Below are positions 10,587 through 18,468 of a stretch of 22,657 bases of DNA, piece by piece. The notes beneath the pieces were generated by a model. It was not told the origin of the DNA and did no database searches. It worked only from the letters and a program-made list of their open reading frames with translations. The translations under genes were made by a program, and so were the position numbers. The stretch is from a virus. The stretch lies in the IMG/VR virus record IMGVR_UViG_3300021957_000337, positions 1 to 22,657 of that record; one strand, given 5' to 3'. How positions within the stretch are numbered: the first letter of the stretch is position 1; each line of letters begins with the position of its first letter.

Positions 10587-12854
10587 ATGAGTAGAATCCC
10601 AAAACAAAAAATTCCTCGTAGTCGCAAGACTAAAGAGTGGGGAAAAAATACAATAGAGGCTTTTATTGACAGAAGTTCTTTTTCTAGTCAGCATAAAGCA
10701 TCATTGCATAAATACTACGACGCATATAACGGAAATTTAGTAGAAGCTGATTACAACTACGTAATAAACCCGTACAATTCAGAAAAACATAAAGTAAAAG
10801 GATTTCCTGCTAAACTTAGAAGCTACAACATTATTAAACCTGTTGTAGATTTATTATTAGGGGAAAAATCTAAACGTCCTTTTGCACATCAAGTTGTTAT
10901 CCGTAATTCTGATATGAAGGATAACCAACAAAAACTTTTACAACAAGAACTAAAAAAATACCTAGAACAGAAGTTCATTAATGAACTAAATGAAATGGGT
11001 ATGCAAACCGGGGAACCTTCACAAGAGCAGATGCCATTAGAAGAGTTAAAAGAAGAAATTCTTACAAACTACAAAGATGCAAGAGCTATTATGGGACAAG
11101 AAGCCTTGGATTATATGATAGATAAACTAGAACTTCCAGATCATTTACAAATGGGGTTCTTTGACTGGCTAGTTTCTGGTGAAGTCTATTCATATAAAGA
11201 CATTTGCATGAATGAGGTAGAATATGAAATAGTATCTCCACTTGATCTTGATTATGAAAAATCTCCTGACATTCAATTTATTGAAGATGGTGATTGGGCA
11301 ATCAGAAGAAAGTTAATGAGTGTAAATGCTATTGTTGATTCTTTTTATGATGTACTAAAACCAGATGAAATAGATAGACTGGAAAATCCTAGTGGTAAAA
11401 CGATGAATGGTGTATTATCACCGTTTAATCGTGATTCTAGATCTATGGATACAGAAAGGTTTGCAGAAGTACTACATGTAGTATGGAAGTCATTTGCTAG
11501 AATTGGTATCTTAACTTATTACGATGAGGTAGGACAAGAGCAGCAAATGATAGTAGACGAAAAATACAAAATAGATTCTGACGCAGAAGAGTCTATAGAA
11601 TATTATTGGGTTAATCAGGTTTGGGAAGGGTATAGAATAGACGGAGATATCTTTGTTAATATTCGTCCTCATCAAGTACAAAGAAACGAAATGTCAAACT
11701 TGTCCGTTTGTAAACTCCCTTATAACGGTCGTATCTACTCTAATCGACATTCAGATCAAATATCAGTCGTTTCGATGGGGGTACCCTACCAAATCTTATA
11801 TAATATCTTCCACTATAGACTAGAACTTTCTATTGCTAAGAATAAAGATAAAATCATGTTAATGGAAATGAACACAATTCCTAAAAGACATGGTTGGGAT
11901 GAAGAAAAGTTTATGTACTACGCAGACGCGATGGGATACGCTTTTATTGATTCTACAGCAGAAGGTAAAAGAGGGGAAGCTGTTACGTTTAATCAATTCC
12001 AAGTATTGGACATGAGTTTAGGACAGTATATAGCCGCTCAGTTTCAATTGCTTCAGTCTGTTAAACAAGAGTGGGAAGAACTTATTGGTATCTCTAGACA
12101 GAGAAAAGGACAAGTGCAAGCATCTGATGGTATTGGAGCCACAGAAAGAGCGGTCTTCCAAAGCTCTGTAATGACGGAAGAATTGTTTAGACGTTTCGAT
12201 AAATATGTAGAAAGAGAGTTTAATGGTCTCTTAGATACATCTAAAGTTGCTTGGAAAGACGGTAAGAAAACACAATACATTACCGGAGACTACAGAGAAG
12301 CTATATTAGATATAGATGCTGAGTTATTCCAAGAAGCTGAGTACGGAGTGTTTGTTAAGAACAACTCTATTGAAAATGATAAAATACAACAGCTTAAACA
12401 GCTTACATTATCATTTGCACAAAATGGATCACAACCTGGTACAATTGCAGAGATATTAGACTCTAGCAACTTTGCACAAATTAAAGAGAAGCTTAATGAA
12501 GTTGATGCTGCTGAGAAAGCAATACAACAAGCTCAACAACAACAGGCTCAACAAATGCAATCACAACAACTTGAAGCTCAGGCGGCAGCCGCGCAAGCAG
12601 CTCAAGATTTTGAAGCTAATCAAAATCAATTAGACAGAGATAACAAAATCGAAGTTAAAGAACTTGAGATAGCAGCGAAGACTGTAGACCAGGATATGAA
12701 TAACAATGGCATTAATGATGCAGTAGATCTTGAGAAAGTTAGAATCGAAAGAGAGAAACTATCACAGAAAGAAAGAGAAATGCAATCAAAAGAACGCCTT
12801 GAAAACAAAAAATTAGACCTTCAGAAGAAGGCATTAAGTAAGAAACAAACATAA
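10587..12854 (+). CDS. Portal protein (crAss-like)
   Basis: 755 residues. The N-terminus has KTKEWGKNTIEAFIDR, YYDAYNGNL, YVINPY, and KLRSYNIIKPVVDLLLGEKS (residues 14-90), the signature opening of crAss-like portal proteins. The middle is the clip/stem/wing portion; the C-terminus from about 645 is glutamine/alanine rich and then a long charged coiled coil (to 755), a likely barrel extension. Within it DMNNNGINDAVD (703-714) matches a calcium-binding loop D-x-N-x-N-G-x-x-D-x-x-D. It forms the dodecameric DNA channel at one capsid vertex and docks the terminase encoded upstream. Confidence comes from sequence style, size and position. Confidence 0.92.
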   Translation: MSRIPKQKIPRSRKTKEWGKNTIEAFIDRSSFSSQHKASLHKYYDAYNGNLVEADYNYVINPYNSEKHKVKGFPAKLRSYNIIKPVVDLLLGEKSKRPFAHQVVIRNSDMKDNQQKLLQQELKKYLEQKFINELNEMGMQTGEPSQEQMPLEELKEEILTNYKDARAIMGQEALDYMIDKLELPDHLQMGFFDWLVSGEVYSYKDICMNEVEYEIVSPLDLDYEKSPDIQFIEDGDWAIRRKLMSVNAIVDSFYDVLKPDEIDRLENPSGKTMNGVLSPFNRDSRSMDTERFAEVLHVVWKSFARIGILTYYDEVGQEQQMIVDEKYKIDSDAEESIEYYWVNQVWEGYRIDGDIFVNIRPHQVQRNEMSNLSVCKLPYNGRIYSNRHSDQISVVSMGVPYQILYNIFHYRLELSIAKNKDKIMLMEMNTIPKRHGWDEEKFMYYADAMGYAFIDSTAEGKRGEAVTFNQFQVLDMSLGQYIAAQFQLLQSVKQEWEELIGISRQRKGQVQASDGIGATERAVFQSSVMTEELFRRFDKYVEREFNGLLDTSKVAWKDGKKTQYITGDYREAILDIDAELFQEAEYGVFVKNNSIENDKIQQLKQLTLSFAQNGSQPGTIAEILDSSNFAQIKEKLNEVDAAEKAIQQAQQQQAQQMQSQQLEAQAAAAQAAQDFEANQNQLDRDNKIEVKELEIAAKTVDQDMNNNGINDAVDLEKVRIEREKLSQKEREMQSKERLENKKLDLQKKALSKKQT

Positions 12855-12918
12855 AAAGACTCTATATAAACACATCAAGTATAGAAATGTTTATGTATTG
12901 AAATTTAGTATAATTTAA

Positions 12919-13086
12919 TTATTTTTAGATGATCAACCAGCACCGGCAGCAGAAACTACAGAAGAAACACCAGAAACCGTAGAAACTGAAACTCCAACAA
13001 CTGATGAAACAGTTGAAGAAACTGCAGAAGAAACCTCAGAAGAAATTCAAGAGGATGACACAGAAGCACCAGCTCCTAATGATGAT
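12919..13086 (+). other. Open-frame acidic N-terminal extension of the scaffold gene without a start codon
   Basis: From a stop at 12916-12918 the frame of the next gene is open and encodes DDQPAPAAETTEETPETVET and further Glu/Thr/Pro-rich sequence, clearly coding in style and continuous with the protein downstream. It has no ATG, GTG or CTG in frame; the nearest ATG (12929) is one base off and would stop after 17 codons. The true start may be hidden by a small sequencing or assembly deletion near 12925-12931, or initiation may be unusual. Confidence 0.55.
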
Positions 13087-13998
13087 TTGCAAGAAGCTGC
13101 AGATGCATTAGAAGCAGATACTGAAACAGAAGAAACAGAAGCTAGTATTATATCTACTCTTAAAGAAAGATTAGGATATGATGTAGAGGGAGAGTTCGAA
13201 GATGACTACGACGGCATAGCAGGTTTAACTAAAGCTATGGCAGAAAAAATTGCAGAGGAGCAATTTGCATCTGTGTTTCAATCATTTCCTGATATTCAGG
13301 AATATTTAAATTACAGAGTATCTGGAGGAGATCCAGATAAGTTCTTTAAAGTAGCAGCTAAAGAAATAGATTTCGGTAAACTGCAATTAAGCAAAGAAGA
13401 CAAAGGAATGCAGCGTAAGGTAGTAGAAAACTTTATGCAAATGCAGGGATTTGAGCCAGAGGAAATTTCAGAAACAATTCAAGATTATGAAGACGCTGGG
13501 CTCTTACTCAAAAATTCAGAAAGAGCAGTTAAGAAATTAGCAGCTCATCAAATCAAAGAAAAGGAAAGTTTAGTAAAAAAGCAACAAGAGCAGGCTCAAG
13601 AAAATGCAAGACAGACTCAAGAGACTTGGGGTCAGATTGGAACTATCATTAACAAAGGTAGACTAAGAGACTTTACAATTCCAGAGAGCGACAAAAAGAG
13701 ATTTTATAGTTGGATGGCAACACCAGTTGATAACAAAGGTAGAAGCCAACGACTTATAGATAGAGAAAAGTTAGATCAAGAATCCATATTAGCAATGGAG
13801 TACCTTATGTATAAGGGTCTTGATATCTCAAAGTTAGTAAGCGCCAAAGTAAATACAAAGCAAGCGGCAAGTTTGAAGGCTAAATTAAAATCAAGCAAAC
13901 CAACTGCTTCTAGAAGAATGAAGGGCAATAAAGGAGGATATAACAAGTCTAGTAATGGACGACCTAATATTCCAACTTTAGACAAGCTATTAGGGTAA
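13087..13998 (+). CDS. Scaffold-like capsid assembly protein
   Basis: 303 residues from the only usable in-frame start, a TTG; the real protein probably begins about 55 residues earlier (see 12919-13086). The layout is that of scaffolding proteins: an acidic, low-complexity N-terminus, a helical centre (FASVFQSFPDIQEYLNYR, RKVVENFMQMQGFEPEE), a charged coiled coil at about 150-200 (KEKESLVKKQQEQAQENARQ) and a strongly basic C-terminus (KLKSSKPTASRRMKGNKGG). It lies between portal and major capsid genes, as scaffolds do. No direct homology is claimed. It would line the inside of the procapsid and be removed or degraded on maturation. A basic C-terminus could bind the capsid protein's acidic face (inference). 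Confidence 0.7.
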   Translation: MQEAADALEADTETEETEASIISTLKERLGYDVEGEFEDDYDGIAGLTKAMAEKIAEEQFASVFQSFPDIQEYLNYRVSGGDPDKFFKVAAKEIDFGKLQLSKEDKGMQRKVVENFMQMQGFEPEEISETIQDYEDAGLLLKNSERAVKKLAAHQIKEKESLVKKQQEQAQENARQTQETWGQIGTIINKGRLRDFTIPESDKKRFYSWMATPVDNKGRSQRLIDREKLDQESILAMEYLMYKGLDISKLVSAKVNTKQAASLKAKLKSSKPTASRRMKGNKGGYNKSSNGRPNIPTLDKLLG

Positions 13999-14008
13999 AC
14001 GCAAATTT

Positions 14009-14039
14009 TTTAATTTTTAATCTTTAATATTTATTTATC
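14009..14039 (+). promoter_or_regulatory. Capsid-gene leader, identical to the leader at 17486-17516
   Basis: The 31 nt before the major capsid ATG are AT-only except for two C's and are identical, base for base, to the 31 nt before the gene at 17517, including ATGGCA after it. This is the translation enhancer/ribosome entry region (A/T-rich, no Shine-Dalgarno) of two probable high-output virion genes, and may include a promoter element. Confidence 0.6.
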
Positions 14040-15479
14040 ATGGCAGCAGACAACGCAAAAAGACTTCGTTTATACGAAGATTTCTTCAACGCAGAAGGAA
14101 TGACAGATGAGAACTCGTTAGCGAGTGCTCTTCTAACTCAGCCTGATGTACTTTCACCTGTGATCACTCACTTGGCAGGAAAAGAAGACAAGAGGTTTCC
14201 TCTTTCTTTTCTTACTGAAGGAACTGGTTCAGTAAAGTATATCAACGACATTGAGTACGATTATCCAGTAATGGGTAGACTAAACAAAGCAGTTAGATCC
14301 AGTGCATTAGTTTCTGGAACAGGTGCAAATTACACACGATTTAAAGTAGCATTTGATAGCAAGTGGTTTATCAAACAATACATTATTGAAAGTGAAAACG
14401 GAATCCAGGCAAGAGTAATGGATGATCCATATGAAAACGCAAGTGGACAGTGGGTTTATACTCTACAATTAGTTACTGCAGATGAAAGCGATTCAATCGG
14501 AGCATCTGACGTAGCTGGTAAAAACTGGGTACAATTATTCGCGCCAACAGCGATCTCTGGATCAGTTGGTAACGAAAGCAACTGGGTTGCTCCATCTAAA
14601 ATGAGAAACCAGATTTCTCTTATCAGAAAGTCTTACCGTTATGAAGGTAATGCTCCTGATAGAGTTGTAAACTTTGAATTTAACGTAGACGGTAGAAAAA
14701 CTGCTTTATGGTATGACTTCGAAGAATATCAGCACATGCTAAGATGGAAAGAAGAAACTGAATACGCTCTTTGGTATTCTAAATACAACAGATCTTCTGA
14801 AGGTGTTATTCACATGAAAGACGACAACGGAAAACCAATTCCACTTGGTTCTGGTGTATTAGAGCAAATTCCTAACGTAGATACTTACTCTACATTAACA
14901 GCTACAAAAATCAAGTCTGTAGTAAGAGACGCATTATATGGTGCTTCTGATGCTCAAGACATGAACATTGTATTGTTTACAGGTTTAGGTGGTATGGAAG
15001 AATTCGATAACGCAATGAAATCTGAACTAAGTTCTGGTACTTATATCAAGAACACAGATCCTTCTAACTTTGTTACAGGGTCAGGTTCAACATTGCAATT
15101 AGGAGGTTTCTTTACTTCATACAGACATATTGATGGTCACACAGTAACAGTGAGACACTTACCTTTATTTGATCATGGTGCAAGAGCATTGAATAGTCCA
15201 AAACACCCAGTGACTGGATTACCAATGGAATCTTACAGAATGATTTTCTTAGACATGTCAACTTACGACGGTGAAACCAACGTACAGATGGTGTCTAGAA
15301 AAGGTAGAGAATTAGTAAGATGGGCAGTTGCAGGTGCTTCAGTACCTCCAGGATTCAACAGCGGTAACTCTTTAAGAGCTAACGACGTTGATGGTGCATC
15401 AGTTCACTTTATGAAAGAATGTGGTATCGCAATTAGACGAGCTACAAACTGTCTACACTTAGAATGTGTAAAATCATAA
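14040..15479 (+). CDS. Major capsid protein (crAss-like, HK97-fold expected)
   Basis: 479 residues, the typical size of crAss-like major capsid proteins. The opening RLYEDFFNAEGMTDENSLAS, then LTQPDVLSPVITHLAG and FLTEGTGSVKYINDIEYDYP with MGRLNKAVRSS (residues to about 90) is the characteristic N-terminal region. The C-terminus (MSTYDGETNVQMVSRKGREL, residues about 400-430) is also of this family. HK97 fold is known for the group, not derived here. It follows the scaffold-like gene after 41 nt, has the special leader shared with 17517, and is followed by a terminator, as expected for the most heavily expressed gene. It forms the icosahedral head. Confidence 0.9.
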   Translation: MAADNAKRLRLYEDFFNAEGMTDENSLASALLTQPDVLSPVITHLAGKEDKRFPLSFLTEGTGSVKYINDIEYDYPVMGRLNKAVRSSALVSGTGANYTRFKVAFDSKWFIKQYIIESENGIQARVMDDPYENASGQWVYTLQLVTADESDSIGASDVAGKNWVQLFAPTAISGSVGNESNWVAPSKMRNQISLIRKSYRYEGNAPDRVVNFEFNVDGRKTALWYDFEEYQHMLRWKEETEYALWYSKYNRSSEGVIHMKDDNGKPIPLGSGVLEQIPNVDTYSTLTATKIKSVVRDALYGASDAQDMNIVLFTGLGGMEEFDNAMKSELSSGTYIKNTDPSNFVTGSGSTLQLGGFFTSYRHIDGHTVTVRHLPLFDHGARALNSPKHPVTGLPMESYRMIFLDMSTYDGETNVQMVSRKGRELVRWAVAGASVPPGFNSGNSLRANDVDGASVHFMKECGIAIRRATNCLHLECVKS

Positions 15480-15493
15480 ATTTATAAGCAGTC

Positions 15494-15528
15494 AGGGGAG
15501 TAGAAATGCTCCCCTTTACTGTTTTGTT
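15494..15528 (+). terminator. Rho-independent terminator after the capsid gene
   Basis: AGGGGAG (15494-15500), an 8-nt loop, and CTCCCCT (15509-15515) form a perfect 7-bp stem followed by TTTACTGTTTTGTTT. Located 15 nt after the capsid stop codon. It probably attenuates rather than fully stops transcription, since the next genes have no clear promoter of their own. Confidence 0.8.
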
Positions 15529-15547
15529 TAACATAGAAAATAAAATC

Positions 15548-16357
15548 ATGAGTTCAAGAAAAGTAGTTTTAAAACGAAAAGCTAACGCAACAAATTTACC
15601 GGAACACGTTTATGCAGAAGCAAAACGAAAAATAGGTTCCACTTTTTCTAGCAATGGAGATTCCCAAACGGGTTTAACTTTTGCAGAACAAAAAAAATAT
15701 ATGCCTCAAATAATTGGTGTCGACGCATCTGACATTAATTTTATGAAAGAGGTAAAAAAATATTTTCATAACATGACTGTTACTATTGAGTCTAGAGGAA
15801 CTGATCTAGAAGTAGGAGTAGATGAAAATGGAGAGCCATTAAATTTAATGGATTACATAAGATGGAAATTCGCATGTGCGCACCCTTACGTAGCGCAGGA
15901 TGAAAAAGAAATGAAATCTAATAGAGGTTATAAGTATTTTATCTATGATACCAAAATTGAGAAAATCAAAAAACTCGCTGGAGTTACGAAAAGAAAAGAA
16001 GCTTACAAAGAGTTTATAAAGGTAACCGCTAATGTATCCAAGATGGATCAATTATTACAAGTTTATGGGTATGAGCCTAAGACAATGGATGAGGCACAAA
16101 AGGAAATTACACTAGAAGGAGAAGTAGAAGCTGATCCTACACAGTTCCTTGGTTATGCTACAGACAAAAACTTAGAGCATCAAGCTTTCATTAACGATTG
16201 TATTACAAGAGAAGTACTACGTAAAGTAGGTAACACTATATTAAATGGAGATGTGTCTTTAGGAGACTCTATAGAAGAAGCTATCTTGTTTATAAAAGAC
16301 AAGAAAAACTCTGATGTATTAACTACCTTAAAAGCGCGTCTGAAAACTTTTAGTTAA
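15548..16357 (+). CDS. Conserved virion/assembly protein of unknown function
   Basis: 269 residues starting MSSRKVVLKRKANATNLPEH; an upstream in-frame ATG at 15506 lies in the terminator loop and was not used. The segment KYMPQIIGVDASDINFMKEV followed by KKYFHNMTVTIES and LMDYIRWKFACAHPYVA (about residues 50-120) reads like a protein found after the capsid gene in crAss-like phages. The C-terminal half is helical and lysine-rich. It lies 2 nt before the neck protein gene. The function is unknown; a head-completion or capsid-associated role is suggested by position only. Confidence 0.65.
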   Translation: MSSRKVVLKRKANATNLPEHVYAEAKRKIGSTFSSNGDSQTGLTFAEQKKYMPQIIGVDASDINFMKEVKKYFHNMTVTIESRGTDLEVGVDENGEPLNLMDYIRWKFACAHPYVAQDEKEMKSNRGYKYFIYDTKIEKIKKLAGVTKRKEAYKEFIKVTANVSKMDQLLQVYGYEPKTMDEAQKEITLEGEVEADPTQFLGYATDKNLEHQAFINDCITREVLRKVGNTILNGDVSLGDSIEEAILFIKDKKNSDVLTTLKARLKTFS

Positions 16358-16359
16358 TT

Positions 16360-17481
16360 ATGACGGTAGCAGAAATGCATTTTGCTGTAGAGCAAGGTCT
16401 ACAAAAAGTAGGTTCTAATTCCTTTGATACTTTTTTACCAGAGGAATTGGACTTTGCTTTAAATAAAATGCAAGAGCGTTTTATAAAACAACGCTTTTGG
16501 TCAAAATCAGATCCAAAACAATCAGGGTATTACGGTACACAAAAACGTATTGACGATTTACGTGTACTTACTGTATTAGATTATACAGATGATGTATTAA
16601 CTCCTGATGTTTATGCGGATTATGAAGACTTTGATCTACCTACTAATTATTTGTTTTTAATAAACAGCAGAGTTAAAATACTACATAGTGATTGTGAAAT
16701 AGATCCTGAGTTAATAACTAATGGTGATTTTTCAACAGCTACAGATTGGAAATTAGGAGACGGTACAGAGGATAAATGGACTATTGCAAATGGGTATATT
16801 AAACATACACCAGGTCATTCAAGTTCTACAGAATCTATGAGTCAGGGTATTAGAATAAGTAAAGGTAAAAAATATCTTATTTCTATAATAGTTGAAGGAG
16901 CTGCTGGTGGAGCTACTACTTATGCAGGTACTTTTACTATATCTTTAGGACCTCCAGGAACGCCTAGTAAAGGTAACACCTCACCTACATTTGATTTTAT
17001 TACAAATGCTTATCCTAGACCTTATTATCAAAGTACCCATGCTACTGTAGCAAAACAATTTATATTAGAAGCAAATGCAGATAATGTATCTTTTCAAATT
17101 AATCCTAGTAACGACTATGATGGTAGGTTAGATAAGATATCTGTACGCCCTATAAAAGAAATACCATTACGAATTGTTGAGCCCGATGATGCTTACAATT
17201 TGCTTTCGAGTCCTTTCTCAAAATCATCACATAAAAGCCCAATGGGTATAATTTCTGATACTTTTATAAAGGTGTTTACCGACAAAAGGTTCCTATTAAA
17301 AGGTGTAGCCCTAGATTACATTAGGGTACCTTCAGAAATTGCATTATCTTCGAACCAAGATTGTGAGCTAGCAGAACACACACACCAAGAAATAGTAGAT
17401 TTAACAGTTAAACATTTATTAGAAGCCACAGAAGCTCCGAGGTACCAAACTAATTCAATAGAGGGATCTCAATCTGAGTAA
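16360..17481 (+). CDS. Neck/ring protein with inserted carbohydrate-binding-like domain
   Basis: 373 residues. Residues 1-111 (MTVAEMHFAVEQGLQKVGSN, EELDFALNKMQERFIKQRFW) and 267-373 (PLRIVEPDDAYNLLSSPFSK, FLLKGVALDYIRVP) together look like the head-tail ring protein of crAss-like phages that attaches to the portal. Between them residues about 112-266 form a foreign-looking domain beginning ELITNGDFSTATDWKLGD, with W130, glycine/serine-rich loops and aromatic residues near YPRPYYQ, in the style of beta-jelly-roll carbohydrate-binding modules (CBM4/9-like). The two halves join smoothly if the insert is removed. The ring role is by resemblance and position; the insert's fold is inferred from the opening motif. 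Confidence 0.65.
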   Translation: MTVAEMHFAVEQGLQKVGSNSFDTFLPEELDFALNKMQERFIKQRFWSKSDPKQSGYYGTQKRIDDLRVLTVLDYTDDVLTPDVYADYEDFDLPTNYLFLINSRVKILHSDCEIDPELITNGDFSTATDWKLGDGTEDKWTIANGYIKHTPGHSSSTESMSQGIRISKGKKYLISIIVEGAAGGATTYAGTFTISLGPPGTPSKGNTSPTFDFITNAYPRPYYQSTHATVAKQFILEANADNVSFQINPSNDYDGRLDKISVRPIKEIPLRIVEPDDAYNLLSSPFSKSSHKSPMGIISDTFIKVFTDKRFLLKGVALDYIRVPSEIALSSNQDCELAEHTHQEIVDLTVKHLLEATEAPRYQTNSIEGSQSE

Positions 17482-17485
17482 TTAA

Positions 17486-17516
17486 TTTAATTTTTAATCT
17501 TTAATATTTATTTATC
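17486..17516 (+). promoter_or_regulatory. Leader identical to the capsid-gene leader
   Basis: The 31-nt sequence before the ATG at 17517 equals that at 14009-14039 and the coding sequence begins with the same ATGGCA. Exact conservation at two otherwise unrelated genes points to shared control of translation or transcription of abundant proteins. Confidence 0.6.
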
Positions 17517-18302
17517 ATGGCAAAAAAAGAAGTCCTAATCATCAACAGTGACGCAGCCGCATCTAGTGCTTTTGAAGCAGCAAAATTCGGTTACGTTAAA
17601 GATGGAGCTACAAGAGTAGCAACATTAACAAGCGGCGACGACAATGTATCATTATTCTACGGTACTAAAAACGTTGGTCCAATTAGCGAAGGTGACATCA
17701 AGAAAGTTACCGTTATCGCGTACAGTGCTGGAACAGCTCAATCATCTGCAGCAACAGTTGCATTAGATTCAGGTAGCGCGTATATCAAAATTATTAATAC
17801 TACTAAAGGTACTATGAACCTTCCAGTAAAGACTTTTGAAGGTGCAAGTGCTGCAGCTATCAAAGCTCTTATGGATCTTGAGTTTGCAAAAAGCGCTTCT
17901 GAGTTTTTCGGATTTGGTGCTTCTATCTCAGGTGCTGTTATTACAATTACAGCTCCAATTGATTCTCACTTTAGATTAGCTGGAAATGACGCTAGTTCAT
18001 TTGTTTACACTACTGCTGCTGTTCCTTCTGTAGGAACTGAAGCTAAAGTAGCTGAAGCAGAAAAAGGTGGATTCATTGATGGTGCATTATTTGGTCTTGG
18101 TGGTACAAACATCAAGCAACCGGTATCTCAAGTATCTGGAAACTATGACTTAGTTCTAATTGAAGGAACAAAAGTATCTCAATCAAAAGCAGTTGGTAAT
18201 GCTAAAAATTACGATAATTTCATTATTGAAGTATTTGTAAAAGACGGCAACTCTACTGTAACACCAGCGGCTATCCAAACGCAGGTTGTAAAACTTAAAT
18301 AA
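17517..18302 (+). CDS. Probable abundant virion protein, 261 residues
   Basis: The protein is alanine/serine/valine rich and beta-like throughout (IINSDAAASSAFEAAKFGYV, NVSLFYGTKNVGPISEGDIK, VVTPA-type ending), with no recognised family. Composition is that of a structural protein. Three signs point to a high-copy virion component: it shares the capsid gene's leader, it is followed by a strong terminator, and it lies in the structural module after the neck gene. Candidates are a head decoration protein, a second ring protein or a tail component. Which one cannot be told from the sequence. Confidence 0.65.
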   Translation: MAKKEVLIINSDAAASSAFEAAKFGYVKDGATRVATLTSGDDNVSLFYGTKNVGPISEGDIKKVTVIAYSAGTAQSSAATVALDSGSAYIKIINTTKGTMNLPVKTFEGASAAAIKALMDLEFAKSASEFFGFGASISGAVITITAPIDSHFRLAGNDASSFVYTTAAVPSVGTEAKVAEAEKGGFIDGALFGLGGTNIKQPVSQVSGNYDLVLIEGTKVSQSKAVGNAKNYDNFIIEVFVKDGNSTVTPAAIQTQVVKLK

Positions 18303-18353
18303 GCATAATTATATAATATAATTGTTTGTTAGTTTTTATTGTTAGTTCAAGGA

Positions 18354-18383
18354 GGGGGCGGTCAAAAACTGTCCCCTTTTTTT
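18354..18383 (+). terminator. Strong rho-independent terminator
   Basis: GGGGGCGGT (18354-18362), loop CAAAA, ACTGTCCCC (18368-18376) give a 9-bp stem with two G-T pairs, directly followed by TTTTTTT. It ends the head-protein transcript about 50 nt after the stop of the gene at 17517. Confidence 0.9.
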
Positions 18384-18412
18384 GAATTAAAAATTAGGTA
18401 AACAGAAGAAAA

Positions 18413-18445
18413 TTTGGTATAGAACCTATATTTTTCTTATTTTTG
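18413..18445 (+). promoter_or_regulatory. Bacteroidota-type promoter for the metallophosphoesterase/tail-fibre operon
   Basis: TTTG (18413-18416), 21-nt spacer, TATTTTTG (18438-18445) matches the Bacteroidota consensus TTTG-N19-21-TAnnTTTG without mismatch. It is 30 nt downstream of a terminator and 23 nt upstream of the GTG start at 18469, so it is well placed to restart transcription. Confidence 0.75.
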
Positions 18446-18468
18446 AGAAAATCATAAAACAATCAATC

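Noticed and set aside
12866-12894. Inverted repeat ATAAACA/TGTTTAT after the portal gene
   Set aside because: AT-only 7-bp stem with a 15-nt loop and no T-tract; within chance expectation for this composition.
15506-15547. Earlier ATG for the 269-residue protein
   Set aside because: The ATG is in the loop of the capsid terminator, and the 14 added residues (MLPFTVLFNIENKI) come from the T-tract; MSSRKVV at 15548 is the natural start.
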